Positions 1-6,613 of a stretch of DNA of 10,557 bases are shown here, in pieces. The notes below the pieces were generated by a model, which was not told the DNA's origin, did no database searches, and saw only the letters and a list, made by a program, of their open reading frames with translations. A program made the translations under genes and the position numbers. This stretch comes from Arthrobacter sp. (lineage in GTDB: Bacteria > Actinomycetota > Actinomycetes > Actinomycetales > Micrococcaceae). The number at the start of each line of letters is the position of its first letter. Position 1 is the first letter of the stretch. The stretch lies in contig JAGLBH010000046.1 in assembly GCA_018260285.1 (NCBI GenBank), positions 1 through 10,557 on the forward strand. The letters are read 5' to 3'.

Positions 1-66
1 ATCCGGGGGCGAAAAGGACGAGCAGGCTGCGGGCACAGAGACACAGCATGGACATCTGGAGACACA

Positions 67-100
67 AAGGAGCCCTCCCCGCAGCCGGGGAGGGCTCCTT
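67..100 (-). terminator. Rho-independent-type terminator behind rpsA
   Basis: A perfect 15-bp inverted repeat (67-81 against 86-100) with a 4-base loop lies about 40 bases past the rpsA stop. Read on the minus strand the stem is followed by three T and then mixed sequence (TTTGTGTCT), so the U-tract is weak, as is common for GC-rich actinobacterial terminators. It probably ends rpsA transcription and may also work from the other side. Nothing in 1-66 could be assigned to a gene. Confidence 0.8.
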
Positions 101-108
101 CAGTGGCA

Positions 109-127
109 GTCAGCTCACGGAGCTGAC
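109..127 (-). other. Second hairpin between rpsA stop and terminator
   Basis: A perfect 8-bp inverted repeat (GTCAGCTC at 109-116, GAGCTGAC at 120-127) with a 3-base loop starts 12 bases after the rpsA stop codon. No T-run follows it on either strand. It could be part of a tandem terminator or a 3'-end stabilising structure on the rpsA transcript. The structure is visible; the role is inference. Confidence 0.5.
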
Positions 128-139
128 AACCGGGTCAGA

Positions 140-1606
140 CTAGTTGCCCGTGAGCTTCTCGCGGAGAGCCGCAAGAGCCTCGTCGGACGCAAGCGTGCCT
201 GCCTCGGGGGCCGGAGCCTCAGAGGAGTAGCTCGTTGCGGAGGATGCCTCGGCAGCACCGCCGCCGGCGGCTGCCTCTGCATCGTCAGCAAGGTGCTGAG
301 CAACCTGCTTCTTGTGAGCCTCCCAGCGGGTCTGGGCCTCAGCGTACTGAGCCTCCCAGGTGGCGCGCTGCGTCTCGTAGCCCTCAAGCCACTCGTTGGA
401 CTCCGGATCGAAGCCCTCCGGGTACTTGTAGTTGCCCTCTTCGTCGTACTCAGCGGCCATGCCGTAGAGTGCCGGGTCGAACTCGGTGCCCTCGGGGTCA
501 ACGCCCTCGTTCGCCTGCTTGAGCGAGAGGGAGATGCGGCGGCGCTCGAGGTCGATGTCGATGACCTTGACGAAGAGCTCGTCGCCAACGGAGACAACCT
601 GCTCTGCCAGCTCAACGTGGCGCACGGCAAGCTCGGAGATGTGGACGAGGCCTTCGATGCCGTCCTCGACGCGAACGAACGCGCCGAACGGAACAAGCTT
701 CGTCACCTTGCCCGGCACAACCTGGCCGAGAGCGTGGGTGCGAGCGAAGGTCTGCCACGGGTCTTCCTGCGTAGCCTTGAGCGACAGGGACACGCGCTCG
801 CGGTCCATGTCGACCTCGAGAACCTCAACGGTGACTTCCTGTCCGACTTCGACAACCTCGGACGGGTGGTCGATGTGCTTCCAGGAGAGCTCGGAGACGT
901 GGACGAGGCCGTCGACGCCGCCGAGGTCCACGAACGCACCGAAGTTGACGATCGAGGAGACGACGCCCGGGCGAACCTGGCCCTTCTCCAGCTTGTTGAG
1001 GAACGTGGAGCGAACCTCGGACTGGGTCTGCTCGAGCCATGCACGGCGGGAGAGGACCACGTTGTTGCGGTTCTTGTCGAGCTCGATGATCTTGGCTTCG
1101 ATCTTCTGGCCGATGTACGGAGCCAGGTCGCGAACACGGCGCATCTCGACGAGCGAGGCCGGGAGGAAGCCGCGGAGGCCGATGTCCAGGATGAGGCCGC
1201 CCTTGACAACCTCGATGACGGTGCCTTCGACAACGCCGTCTTCTTCCTTGACCTTTTCGATGTCGCCCCAGGCGCGCTCGTACTGTGCGCGCTTCTTGGA
1301 GAGGATCAGGCGGCCTTCCTTGTCCTCCTTGGTGAGGACGAGGGCCTCGACCTGGTCGCCGACAGCGACGACGTCGCCCGGGTCCACGTCGTGCTTGATG
1401 GAGAGTTCGCGAGACGGAATAACGCCTTCCGTCTTGTATCCGATGTCGAGGAGAACCTCGTCATGGTCGACCTTGACGACGGTGCCTTCGACCAGGTCGC
1501 CATCGTTGAAGTACTTGATGGTGGCGTCAACGGCGGCGAGGAAGTCCTCTTCGGTGCCGATGTCGTTGATTGCGACCTGGGGCGTCGTGCTGGAGGTGGT
1601 GGTCAT
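140..1606 (-). CDS. rpsA: 30S ribosomal protein S1
   Basis: Protein S1 binds mRNA on the small ribosomal subunit and helps start translation, especially on messages with weak Shine-Dalgarno sites. The 488-residue product has four S1 (OB-fold) repeats at roughly residues 36-105, 122-188, 209-277 and 294-363. Each has the GxV...V...VDLG/IGLRGFLP-type core; repeats 3 and 4 show NFGAFVDLGGVDGLVHVSEL and PFGAFVRVEDGIEGLVHISEL. Actinobacterial S1 usually has four repeats, against six in E. coli. The C-terminal 120 residues are acidic, Trp/Tyr-containing and then Ala-rich, so probably flexible. The ATG at 1606 is preceded by GGAG ten bases upstream, and the N-terminus (MTTTSSTTPQVAINDIG) is typical for the family. 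It is monocistronic here: a 190-base spacer lies upstream and two hairpins downstream. Identification is secure. Confidence 0.97.
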   Translation of the reverse strand: MTTTSSTTPQVAINDIGTEEDFLAAVDATIKYFNDGDLVEGTVVKVDHDEVLLDIGYKTEGVIPSRELSIKHDVDPGDVVAVGDQVEALVLTKEDKEGRLILSKKRAQYERAWGDIEKVKEEDGVVEGTVIEVVKGGLILDIGLRGFLPASLVEMRRVRDLAPYIGQKIEAKIIELDKNRNNVVLSRRAWLEQTQSEVRSTFLNKLEKGQVRPGVVSSIVNFGAFVDLGGVDGLVHVSELSWKHIDHPSEVVEVGQEVTVEVLEVDMDRERVSLSLKATQEDPWQTFARTHALGQVVPGKVTKLVPFGAFVRVEDGIEGLVHISELAVRHVELAEQVVSVGDELFVKVIDIDLERRRISLSLKQANEGVDPEGTEFDPALYGMAAEYDEEGNYKYPEGFDPESNEWLEGYETQRATWEAQYAEAQTRWEAHKKQVAQHLADDAEAAAGGGAAEASSATSYSSEAPAPEAGTLASDEALAALREKLTGN

Positions 1607-1769
1607 GTAGTAGGGGCTCCGTTGTGGATAGATTCTCGGTACCCAGCCCTGATCATCACCCGGTCAGCACAAAGGCTGAGCCAGACTCCCTGGGCGGGTA
1701 TGTGGATGAATTGCGCACAAATGTGCCTTCCCAGCATATCCCTTTACCACAGAAGAATCCAGCTCCGAC
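1607..1769 (-). promoter_or_regulatory. rpsA upstream region with weak promoter candidate
   Basis: This spacer should hold the rpsA promoter and leader. The best -10 match on the minus strand is TATGCT (1738-1733) with only a poor -35 (TGGATT, 17-base spacing). It would give a leader of about 120 bases. A short inverted repeat, GCACA-AA-TGTGC (1715-1726), sits near the predicted start of transcription. E. coli S1 represses its own translation through the mRNA leader, so a regulatory leader is plausible, but nothing here proves it. No ORF of note is present. Confidence 0.3.
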
Positions 1770-1792
1770 GCGCCCCTCTCCGGGAGGGGCGC
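1770..1792 (-). terminator. Hairpin terminator behind the GNAT gene
   Basis: A perfect 9-bp GC-rich inverted repeat (GCGCCCCTC at 1770-1778, GAGGGGCGC at 1784-1792) with a 5-base loop begins 4 bases after the acetyltransferase stop codon. There is no clear T-run on either strand. Its place directly behind the last gene of the polA pair, before the rpsA promoter region, supports a terminator role. Confidence 0.6.
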
Positions 1793-1796
1793 TGCC

Positions 1797-3110
1797 TCAG
1801 AATCCGATGAGGCACTGGGCCGAGCCGGAGAACCTCAGGAGAGCTCCCAGGCTGCGGATGTCCTCTGGTCGGCCCTCGCAGAGGCCGACGGCGGCCAGCC
1901 CCTCAAGGCTCGCCCGAGCGGCGATGACCTCCGTCAGCGGGCCCACACCGAGGCGGACCCCGGCGTCGTCGTCCTCGCAGCGCTCAAGGCGCCCCGTCCC
2001 GTCCGTGACCGTCAGCTCATAGGCTCCCGAGACGATCCCCACGGGATCCTCGACGGTGAAGCGCGCCTGGCCGTCAGAGAGATAGGGCAGCCGAGCGAAG
2101 ACCGCAGGAAGGTCGAGAAGACGCCACCACACGAAGTCCTCGCGGCCTGTCACCTTGACGCTCCGCGGATTGCGGAAGAAGAGGCGGGTGAAGGCGCTGC
2201 GGTTCCGGTGCTTGATGCGGTCCACGAGGTCCAGGGCGACGAAATGGCGCCACATCTCCCGCTCGGCCTCCGGCGTGGCTCCGACAAGGTCGAAGACCTC
2301 CAGCGTGTAGGGGCGCTCCGCCTCTTCCCACCCGCCGTGGCTGTAGGTGGCGCAGCCGTCGATCGCCCCGTGCTCGTCGAGGTGGATGAGCGCGCGACGC
2401 TTCCCCATCTCCCCCGCGAGTCCCTCATGGTCCTCGCCCGTGAGGCCGCGGACAGCGCAGTCTCGCTGGTAGATCGCCCCGAACGCGCGTCGGTGGAAGG
2501 CCTGCGAGACCTCCGGGGCGAGCTCTTTGAGACGCTCCACGGGGACATAGCGGATCTCACCGGTGGGCTCGCCGACTATCTGCGCGCCCGCGGTCTCGAT
2601 CTCCAGGTCGTCCCAGACGCTCGTCGGCGCGAAGCCGAAGCGCCCGTAGATGGCGCCCTCGCTCACCGTGAGGGCCGCGACCGGGGTCCGCTCAGCCGCC
2701 TCGCGCAGGTGCTCGTGCATGACCGTGCGGAGAATCCCGCGCCGCCGGTGCGTCGGGTTGACGGAGACGCCCGTGATCATGTCGCAGGCGACAGCTCCCC
2801 CGCCGTCCCCCGCCGAACCGGACAGGTTGAGCTCCCCGGTGAACGACTCGAACGTCGCGATGGGGAAGGACGCGCCGAACTCCGGGTCCTCCCCGAGCGA
2901 CGGGTCGTAGACCAGCGTGCCCGTGGACTTCTTGGACACGAGGCGCTCCGCCAGGAAGCGGATCTTCTCGGGCGAGGGCTCGCTCTCGTGGAACCCCTGG
3001 CGGATGGCGCGGATCCAGTTGCGAGTGGCCTCGTCCGTCGTGCCGCCGTCCACCCAGGGAGTCACCTCCCGAATGACGAGCGGGTGCAGAGCATCAGTGT
3101 GCTGCTTCAT
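1797..3110 (-). CDS. Eis-like GNAT-family N-acetyltransferase
   Basis: Probable acetyl-CoA-dependent N-acetyltransferase of the Eis type. Eis proteins of mycobacteria acetylate amines on aminoglycosides and proteins; the substrate here is unknown. The 437-residue protein fits the Eis layout: an N-terminal GNAT domain (about 10-160) with the CoA-binding stretch VSVNPTHRRRGILRTVMHEHL (115-135), a second degenerate GNAT domain, and a C-terminal sterol-carrier-like domain. Tyr155 in AIYGRFGF matches the catalytic Tyr of Eis, and the protein ends in Phe437, the position whose C-terminal carboxylate serves as base in Eis. The frame stays open upstream to 3242, but the ATG at 3110 has a good GGAAGGGA site and begins the homologous part. 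Its start overlaps the end of polA by 17 bases, suggesting translational coupling. A hairpin follows the stop. Confidence 0.88.
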   Translation of the reverse strand: MKQHTDALHPLVIREVTPWVDGGTTDEATRNWIRAIRQGFHESEPSPEKIRFLAERLVSKKSTGTLVYDPSLGEDPEFGASFPIATFESFTGELNLSGSAGDGGGAVACDMITGVSVNPTHRRRGILRTVMHEHLREAAERTPVAALTVSEGAIYGRFGFAPTSVWDDLEIETAGAQIVGEPTGEIRYVPVERLKELAPEVSQAFHRRAFGAIYQRDCAVRGLTGEDHEGLAGEMGKRRALIHLDEHGAIDGCATYSHGGWEEAERPYTLEVFDLVGATPEAEREMWRHFVALDLVDRIKHRNRSAFTRLFFRNPRSVKVTGREDFVWWRLLDLPAVFARLPYLSDGQARFTVEDPVGIVSGAYELTVTDGTGRLERCEDDDAGVRLGVGPLTEVIAARASLEGLAAVGLCEGRPEDIRSLGALLRFSGSAQCLIGF

Positions 3111-5835
3111 TCCAGTCCCTTCCGAATCCCACGTGAACGTCAAGCGGCACGGACAGCTCGGCCGCCGCAGCCATCTCCTCGCGCAGCAGCGACTCCACGG
3201 CCGCCTGCTCGCCGGGAGCGACCTCGAGGACGAGCTCGTCATGGACCTGCAGGAGCATGCGCGAGGCCAGCCCCTCAGACTCGATGCGCGCCTGAACGGA
3301 GAGCATTGCCTTCTTGATGATGTCCGCCGCCGTGCCCTGGATCGGCGAGTTGAGGGCGATTCTCTCGGCGTTGTCCCTCAGCTGCCGCACGTCTGAGGTG
3401 AGGTCCGGGAGATAGCGACGTCGACCGGCCGTCGTGGACGTGAACCCGTCGATCTTGGCCTGCTCGACGACGCTGCGCAGGTAGTCCCGCACGCCCCCGA
3501 AGCGGTCGAAGTACGCCTTCATGAGCGTCCGAGCCTCGTCCACCGAGATCCTCAGCTGCTTCGACAGGCCGAACGAGCTCAGCCCGTAGGCCAGGCCGTA
3601 GGACATGGCCTTGACCTTGGAGCGCATCTCGCTCGTCACCTCGTCGGGCGTCACCCCGAAGACCTGGGAGCCCACGAAGTTGTGGAGGTCCTCCCCGGAC
3701 CTGAAGGCCTCAATGAGCCCCTCGTCCTCGGAGAGGTGGGCCATGATGCGCATCTCGATCTGCGAGTAGTCCGCGGTCATGAGGCCCTCGTACCCCTCGC
3801 CGGCCACGAACACCGAGCGCAGCAGGCGGCCTTCGGCGCTGCGGACGGGGATGTTCTGAAGGTTCGGGTTGTTGGAGGACAGGCGACCGGTGGCCGCCGC
3901 CGTCTGGGCATAGGTGGTGTGCACGCGGGACTGCGCCGTGGCGGACTGCTTGAGCAGGGTGACGAACTGGCTGAGCTTCGTGAACTCGCGGTAGCGCAGG
4001 AGCCAGCCCATGAAGTCATGGCCGGGGGTGTCCGGCTGGAGCTTGAGCATGAGGTCATTGAGCGCTTCGGCGTCGGTGGTGTAGCCGGAGGCGATCTTGC
4101 GCGTCTTGGGCAGGTCGAGCGTCTCGAAGAGCACGGTCTGGAGCTGCTTGGGCGAGGAGAGGTTGACGTCCTCCCCCACGATCTCCCCGGCTGCGCGCCG
4201 AGCCTCCTCCACGCGCTCCGAGAAGGTGCGCTCGAGCTCGTCCAGACGCTGCATGTCCACCGCGATGCCGGTGCGCTCCATCCGGTAGAGAACGCGCGCG
4301 AGCGGAACTTCCAGCCCGTGGACGATCTCCGAGACCCAGGGCTCGTCCGTCACGCGGCGGGTGAGCTCGTCGGCCACCGAATGGAGCAGCCAGGCCGCCT
4401 TTCCGTAGCGCGTGAGCGAGGGCAGGATGCTCAGCTCCCGCTCCTCCGCCGTCTCCTTCTTGAGCGCGGCGGCGGTCGGCTTCTTGAGCTTCTCCCCCAG
4501 GCTCTGTCCGGTGAACTCCTCGGCGAGCAGCTCGGGGGTGTACCCCTTGGTGCCCGGGCGGAGCACGAAAGCCTCCAGCGCCAGGTCGCGCGCGTCGTCG
4601 TCCGCTCCGGGGGTGCCGACCTCGAAGCCGAGGGCATTGAGGCGGTGGGTCATCCCCTTGACGTCCGCGCCGATGATGTCCGCTGAGCGATCGGCGAGGA
4701 ACGTCGCGAGCGCGCGGTCGAGCTCCGGGCTGAGCTGCTCCAGGCGGAGCGTCCCCACGGCACTCGCCGAGGCGAGGGTGAGGACGACGCCGGCCCGCCA
4801 CTCGTCATCCAGCGTCATGGCGATGAGCTCCCCGGGGGCGCCCACGAGGCTCGCAAGCGCCTCAGGGGTCTCGATCGGGGTCTGGGCGGGGAACTCCAGG
4901 GCAGGTGCGGTCTCCTCGGTGAGGAGGGTCTCCCGGACGCGGGTGCGGAGGGTCTTGAACTCGAGCTCGTCGAAGAGCTCGTCCATGGCCTCCAGGTCAG
5001 GCTCCACGCGGGCCATCTGGGTGATGGAGTACGGCAGCTCGAGGTCTCGCTTGAGCTCGTTGAGGCGGAAGTTGCGGCGCACGTTGTCGATTGAGTCGCG
5101 GAGGTTCTGGCCTGCCACGCCCTTGATCTCGTCGGCATGCTCGATGATGCCCTCAACGGTTCCGTACTGCTCCAGCCCCTTGGCGGCGGTCTTGGGACCC
5201 ACCTTGGGAATGCCGGGCAGGTTGTCCGCCGACTCGCCCACGAGTGCGGCGAGGTGGCGGTAGCGGTCCGGGGCCACGCCGTACTTGGCGACGATGTCCG
5301 CTGCGGTCATCGGGGGGATGTCCGAGATGCCCTTCTTGGGGTAGAGCACGTGGCACTTGTCGGTGATGAGCTGGAAGGCGTCCCGGTCTCCCGAGACGAC
5401 GATGACCTCGGCGCCCTCGGCCTCGCCGCGCGTGGCGATCGTGGCGATGATGTCGTCCGCCTCGAAGCCCTCGACGGTCATCCACGGCACGCCGATGACG
5501 TCCATGACGCGCTGGATGAGGGCGATCTGGCCCTTGAACTCCTCTGGGGTCTTCTCCCGGCCGCCCTTGTACTCGCCGTACTCCTCGGAGCGGAACGTCG
5601 GCGAGGAGAGGTCGAAGGCCACCGCCACGTGGGTGGGCTGGTGCTGGCGGATCATCGTCAGGAGCATCGAGGTGAAGCCGTGCACCGCATTGGTGTGCTG
5701 ACCCTCGGAGGTGACGAAGCTGTCGACCGGCAGGGCGTAGAACGCGCGGAAGGCCATGGAGTGGCCGTCGAGGACGAGGACCTTCGACTCCGGGGACAGC
5801 TGGGATTCGGGCTGGGATTGTGTCTGGGTGCTCAC
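3094..5835 (-). CDS. polA: DNA polymerase I
   Basis: DNA polymerase I fills repair gaps and removes RNA primers. The 913-residue product has a complete 5' nuclease domain (about 17-310; acidic residues D23, D75, E125, D127, D128, D150, D152, D204), a middle 3'-5' exonuclease-like domain (about 315-500) in which the DxE metal site is not recognisable, and a full polymerase domain (about 505-913). Polymerase motif A is DYSQIEMR (689-696), motif B spans R738-Y750 with K742, and motif C is HDE (865-867). So nuclease and polymerase should be active, while proofreading should be absent, as in mycobacterial Pol I. Tyr746 occupies the O-helix position that is Phe762 in E. coli. The start is GTG at 5835 with no convincing Shine-Dalgarno; a leaderless transcript is possible. 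The gene end overlaps the acetyltransferase start. Confidence 0.98.
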   Translation of the reverse strand: MSTQTQSQPESQLSPESKVLVLDGHSMAFRAFYALPVDSFVTSEGQHTNAVHGFTSMLLTMIRQHQPTHVAVAFDLSSPTFRSEEYGEYKGGREKTPEEFKGQIALIQRVMDVIGVPWMTVEGFEADDIIATIATRGEAEGAEVIVVSGDRDAFQLITDKCHVLYPKKGISDIPPMTAADIVAKYGVAPDRYRHLAALVGESADNLPGIPKVGPKTAAKGLEQYGTVEGIIEHADEIKGVAGQNLRDSIDNVRRNFRLNELKRDLELPYSITQMARVEPDLEAMDELFDELEFKTLRTRVRETLLTEETAPALEFPAQTPIETPEALASLVGAPGELIAMTLDDEWRAGVVLTLASASAVGTLRLEQLSPELDRALATFLADRSADIIGADVKGMTHRLNALGFEVGTPGADDDARDLALEAFVLRPGTKGYTPELLAEEFTGQSLGEKLKKPTAAALKKETAEERELSILPSLTRYGKAAWLLHSVADELTRRVTDEPWVSEIVHGLEVPLARVLYRMERTGIAVDMQRLDELERTFSERVEEARRAAGEIVGEDVNLSSPKQLQTVLFETLDLPKTRKIASGYTTDAEALNDLMLKLQPDTPGHDFMGWLLRYREFTKLSQFVTLLKQSATAQSRVHTTYAQTAAATGRLSSNNPNLQNIPVRSAEGRLLRSVFVAGEGYEGLMTADYSQIEMRIMAHLSEDEGLIEAFRSGEDLHNFVGSQVFGVTPDEVTSEMRSKVKAMSYGLAYGLSSFGLSKQLRISVDEARTLMKAYFDRFGGVRDYLRSVVEQAKIDGFTSTTAGRRRYLPDLTSDVRQLRDNAERIALNSPIQGTAADIIKKAMLSVQARIESEGLASRMLLQVHDELVLEVAPGEQAAVESLLREEMAAAAELSVPLDVHVGFGRDWNEAAH

Positions 5836-5853
5836 CCGTGTAAGCCTATGCCC
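5836..5853. promoter_or_regulatory. Candidate symmetric bidirectional promoter core between polA and thioesterase
   Basis: Eighteen bases separate the polA GTG (5835, minus) from the thioesterase ATG at 5854 (plus). The centre is TAAGCCTA (5841-5848), with exactly five bases on each side. On the minus strand it reads TAGGCT, a match to the actinobacterial -10 pattern TANNNT, ending 7 bases before the polA GTG. On the plus strand it reads TAAGCC, one base off TANNNT, also ending 7 bases before ATG 5854. Neither gene has a clear ribosome binding site. This fits leaderless transcription in both directions from one shared -10 element. No good -35 was found for polA (TGAATT at best). Confidence 0.4.
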
Positions 5854-6375
5854 ATGAGCCCATCGAATTCACGTCCTGACGAGACATCCTTCTTTCCTCC
5901 CGAAGCCCAGTACCAGGAGAGCCTGACAGAAGAGCGCAGGGAGCACCTGCGAGCCGTGGGCGTTCCCGACGAGCTGCATGAGGCGCTCAAGCACTGGGGC
6001 ATCGGGCCGCTGGGAGTGAAGATGGGCCTGCGGTTCACGGAGCTCACCGCCGAGCGGGCGGTGGCGACGATGCCCGTCAGCGGGAACCAGCAGGTCATGG
6101 GCCTGCTCCACGGCGGCGCCCACGTGGTGCTCGCCGAGACGCTGGGCTCGTTCGCGGCCACCATTCACGCTGCGCCTTCGGGGTATGCGGTCGGCGTCGA
6201 CATCAACGCGACGCACCACCGCGGCATCCGGGAGGGGCTCGTGACGGGGACGGCGACGGCCCTTCACCTGGGCAGCCGCCTTGCGACCCATGAGATCGTC
6301 ATGACGGACGAGCAGGGGCGGCGCCTCTCGACCGCGCGCATCACGAACGCGATCATCCCGCACGCGCGCGACTGA
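5854..6375 (+). CDS. PaaI/MenI-type hotdog-fold acyl-CoA thioesterase
   Basis: Probable thioesterase that hydrolyses an acyl- or aryl-CoA, such as 1,4-dihydroxy-2-naphthoyl-CoA in menaquinone synthesis (MenI/YdiI) or phenylacetate-type CoA esters. The 173-residue protein carries the hotdog active-site stretch LLHGGAHVVLAET (84-96). Glu95 lies at the position of the catalytic Glu in the Arthrobacter 4-hydroxybenzoyl-CoA thioesterase, and H86-G87-G88 form the family signature. The segment VGVDINATHHR (113-123), the LHLGS (137-141) and the TDEQGRR (151-157) are close to YdiI-like proteins. About 50 residues precede the core, including an amphipathic stretch (EHLRAVGVPDELHEAL). The start may instead be the ATG at 5848, two codons earlier. 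It is divergent from polA and followed by a terminator shared with tRNA-Leu. Family is firm; substrate is not. Confidence 0.88.
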   Translation: MSPSNSRPDETSFFPPEAQYQESLTEERREHLRAVGVPDELHEALKHWGIGPLGVKMGLRFTELTAERAVATMPVSGNQQVMGLLHGGAHVVLAETLGSFAATIHAAPSGYAVGVDINATHHRGIREGLVTGTATALHLGSRLATHEIVMTDEQGRRLSTARITNAIIPHARD

Positions 6376-6400
6376 GCGGCGCCAGGTCCCAGACAGCGAA

Positions 6401-6424
6401 AAACCCCCGGGATTCCGGGGGTTT
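6401..6424. terminator. Bidirectional terminator between thioesterase and tRNA-Leu
   Basis: A perfect 10-bp inverted repeat (6401-6410 against 6415-6424) with a GATT loop lies between two convergent genes. On the minus strand, behind the tRNA, the stem runs into five T (6403-6399), a good intrinsic terminator. On the plus strand, behind the thioesterase, three T follow. It begins 7 bases past the tRNA 3' end. Confidence 0.88.
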
Positions 6425-6430
6425 CAAGGG

Positions 6431-6511
6431 TGCCCAAGGTGGGACTCGAACCCACACACCTTTCGGTACCGCATTTTGAGTGCGGCGCGTCTACCATTCC
6501 ACCACTTGGGC
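6431..6511 (-). tRNA. tRNA-Leu (anticodon CAA)
   Basis: The minus strand folds as a class II tRNA of 81 bases. The acceptor stem is GCCCAAG (6511-6505) with CTTGGGC (6438-6432) and discriminator A at 6431. The anticodon stem is CCGCA/TGCGG around the loop CTCAAAA, giving anticodon CAA (6478-6476), which reads UUG leucine codons. The long variable arm contains ACCGAAAGGT, and the T arm is GTGGG-TTCGAGT-CCCAC. The genome does not encode the 3' CCA (the next bases are CCC), so it must be added after transcription. UUG is a rare leucine codon in a genome this GC-rich. Confidence 0.97.
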
Positions 6512-6514
6512 ATG

Positions 6515-6548
6515 TCTGTTCATTCTACTTGATTCTGTTCATTCTACT
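6515..6548 (-). repeat. 15-bp direct repeat in the tRNA-Leu promoter
   Basis: TCTGTTCATTCTACT occurs at 6515-6529 and again, without mismatch, at 6534-6548 (period 19, spacer of four bases). On the minus strand each copy carries TAGAAT followed by GAACAGA, that is, a -10 box plus the expected transcription start region. The copy nearer the tRNA ends 3 bases before the mature 5' end. Confidence 0.9.
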
Positions 6549-6569
6549 CGCTCCAGCTGTTCTGGCCAA
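6541..6569 (-). promoter_or_regulatory. Promoter of tRNA-Leu
   Basis: On the minus strand TTGGCC (6569-6564) and TAGAAT (6546-6541) are spaced by 17 bases, four of six and five of six matches to the -35 and -10 consensus. Transcription would start near 6534, about 23 bases ahead of the mature tRNA. A second TAGAAT (6527-6522) in the downstream repeat lacks a -35 at the right distance. Confidence 0.7.
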
Positions 6570-6613
6570 TTTCCCACCGTGCCTCCGCTCCTCCCCTCCG
6601 GGGCCCATTGTCT

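Noticed and set aside
1-55. Short minus-strand frame running off the left edge (MSMLCLCARSLLVLFAPG)
   Set aside because: There are only 18 codons, no ribosome binding site, and it starts inside the terminator surroundings. It could be the start of a hydrophobic protein, but I cannot support it.
293-1810. 505-codon open frame on the plus strand opposite rpsA
   Set aside because: It mirrors the rpsA codon frame in GC-rich DNA. The product is a Leu/Asp/Val-rich repeat without family features, and rpsA on the other strand is certain.
3111-3242. 44-codon N-terminal extension of the GNAT protein
   Set aside because: It lies inside the polA coding end, is Arg/Ser/Cys-rich shadow sequence, and a good ribosome binding site precedes the ATG at 3110.
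2208-4686. Long plus-strand open frames opposite the GNAT gene and polA (2208-3317, 3682-4686)
   Set aside because: Both lie fully antisense to confident genes and have the low-complexity Arg/Leu/Gly/Val composition of GC-rich shadow frames.
5137-5847. Upstream extension of the thioesterase frame
   Set aside because: The frame is open only because it is antisense to polA. The translated extension has no family match, and protein similarity begins after the ATG at 5848/5854.
5956-5958. GTG as an alternative thioesterase start, with AGGGAG twelve bases upstream
   Set aside because: It would remove the first half of an amphipathic stretch that appears to continue from upstream residues, and the spacing is long. 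It remains possible but is less likely than ATG 5848/5854.
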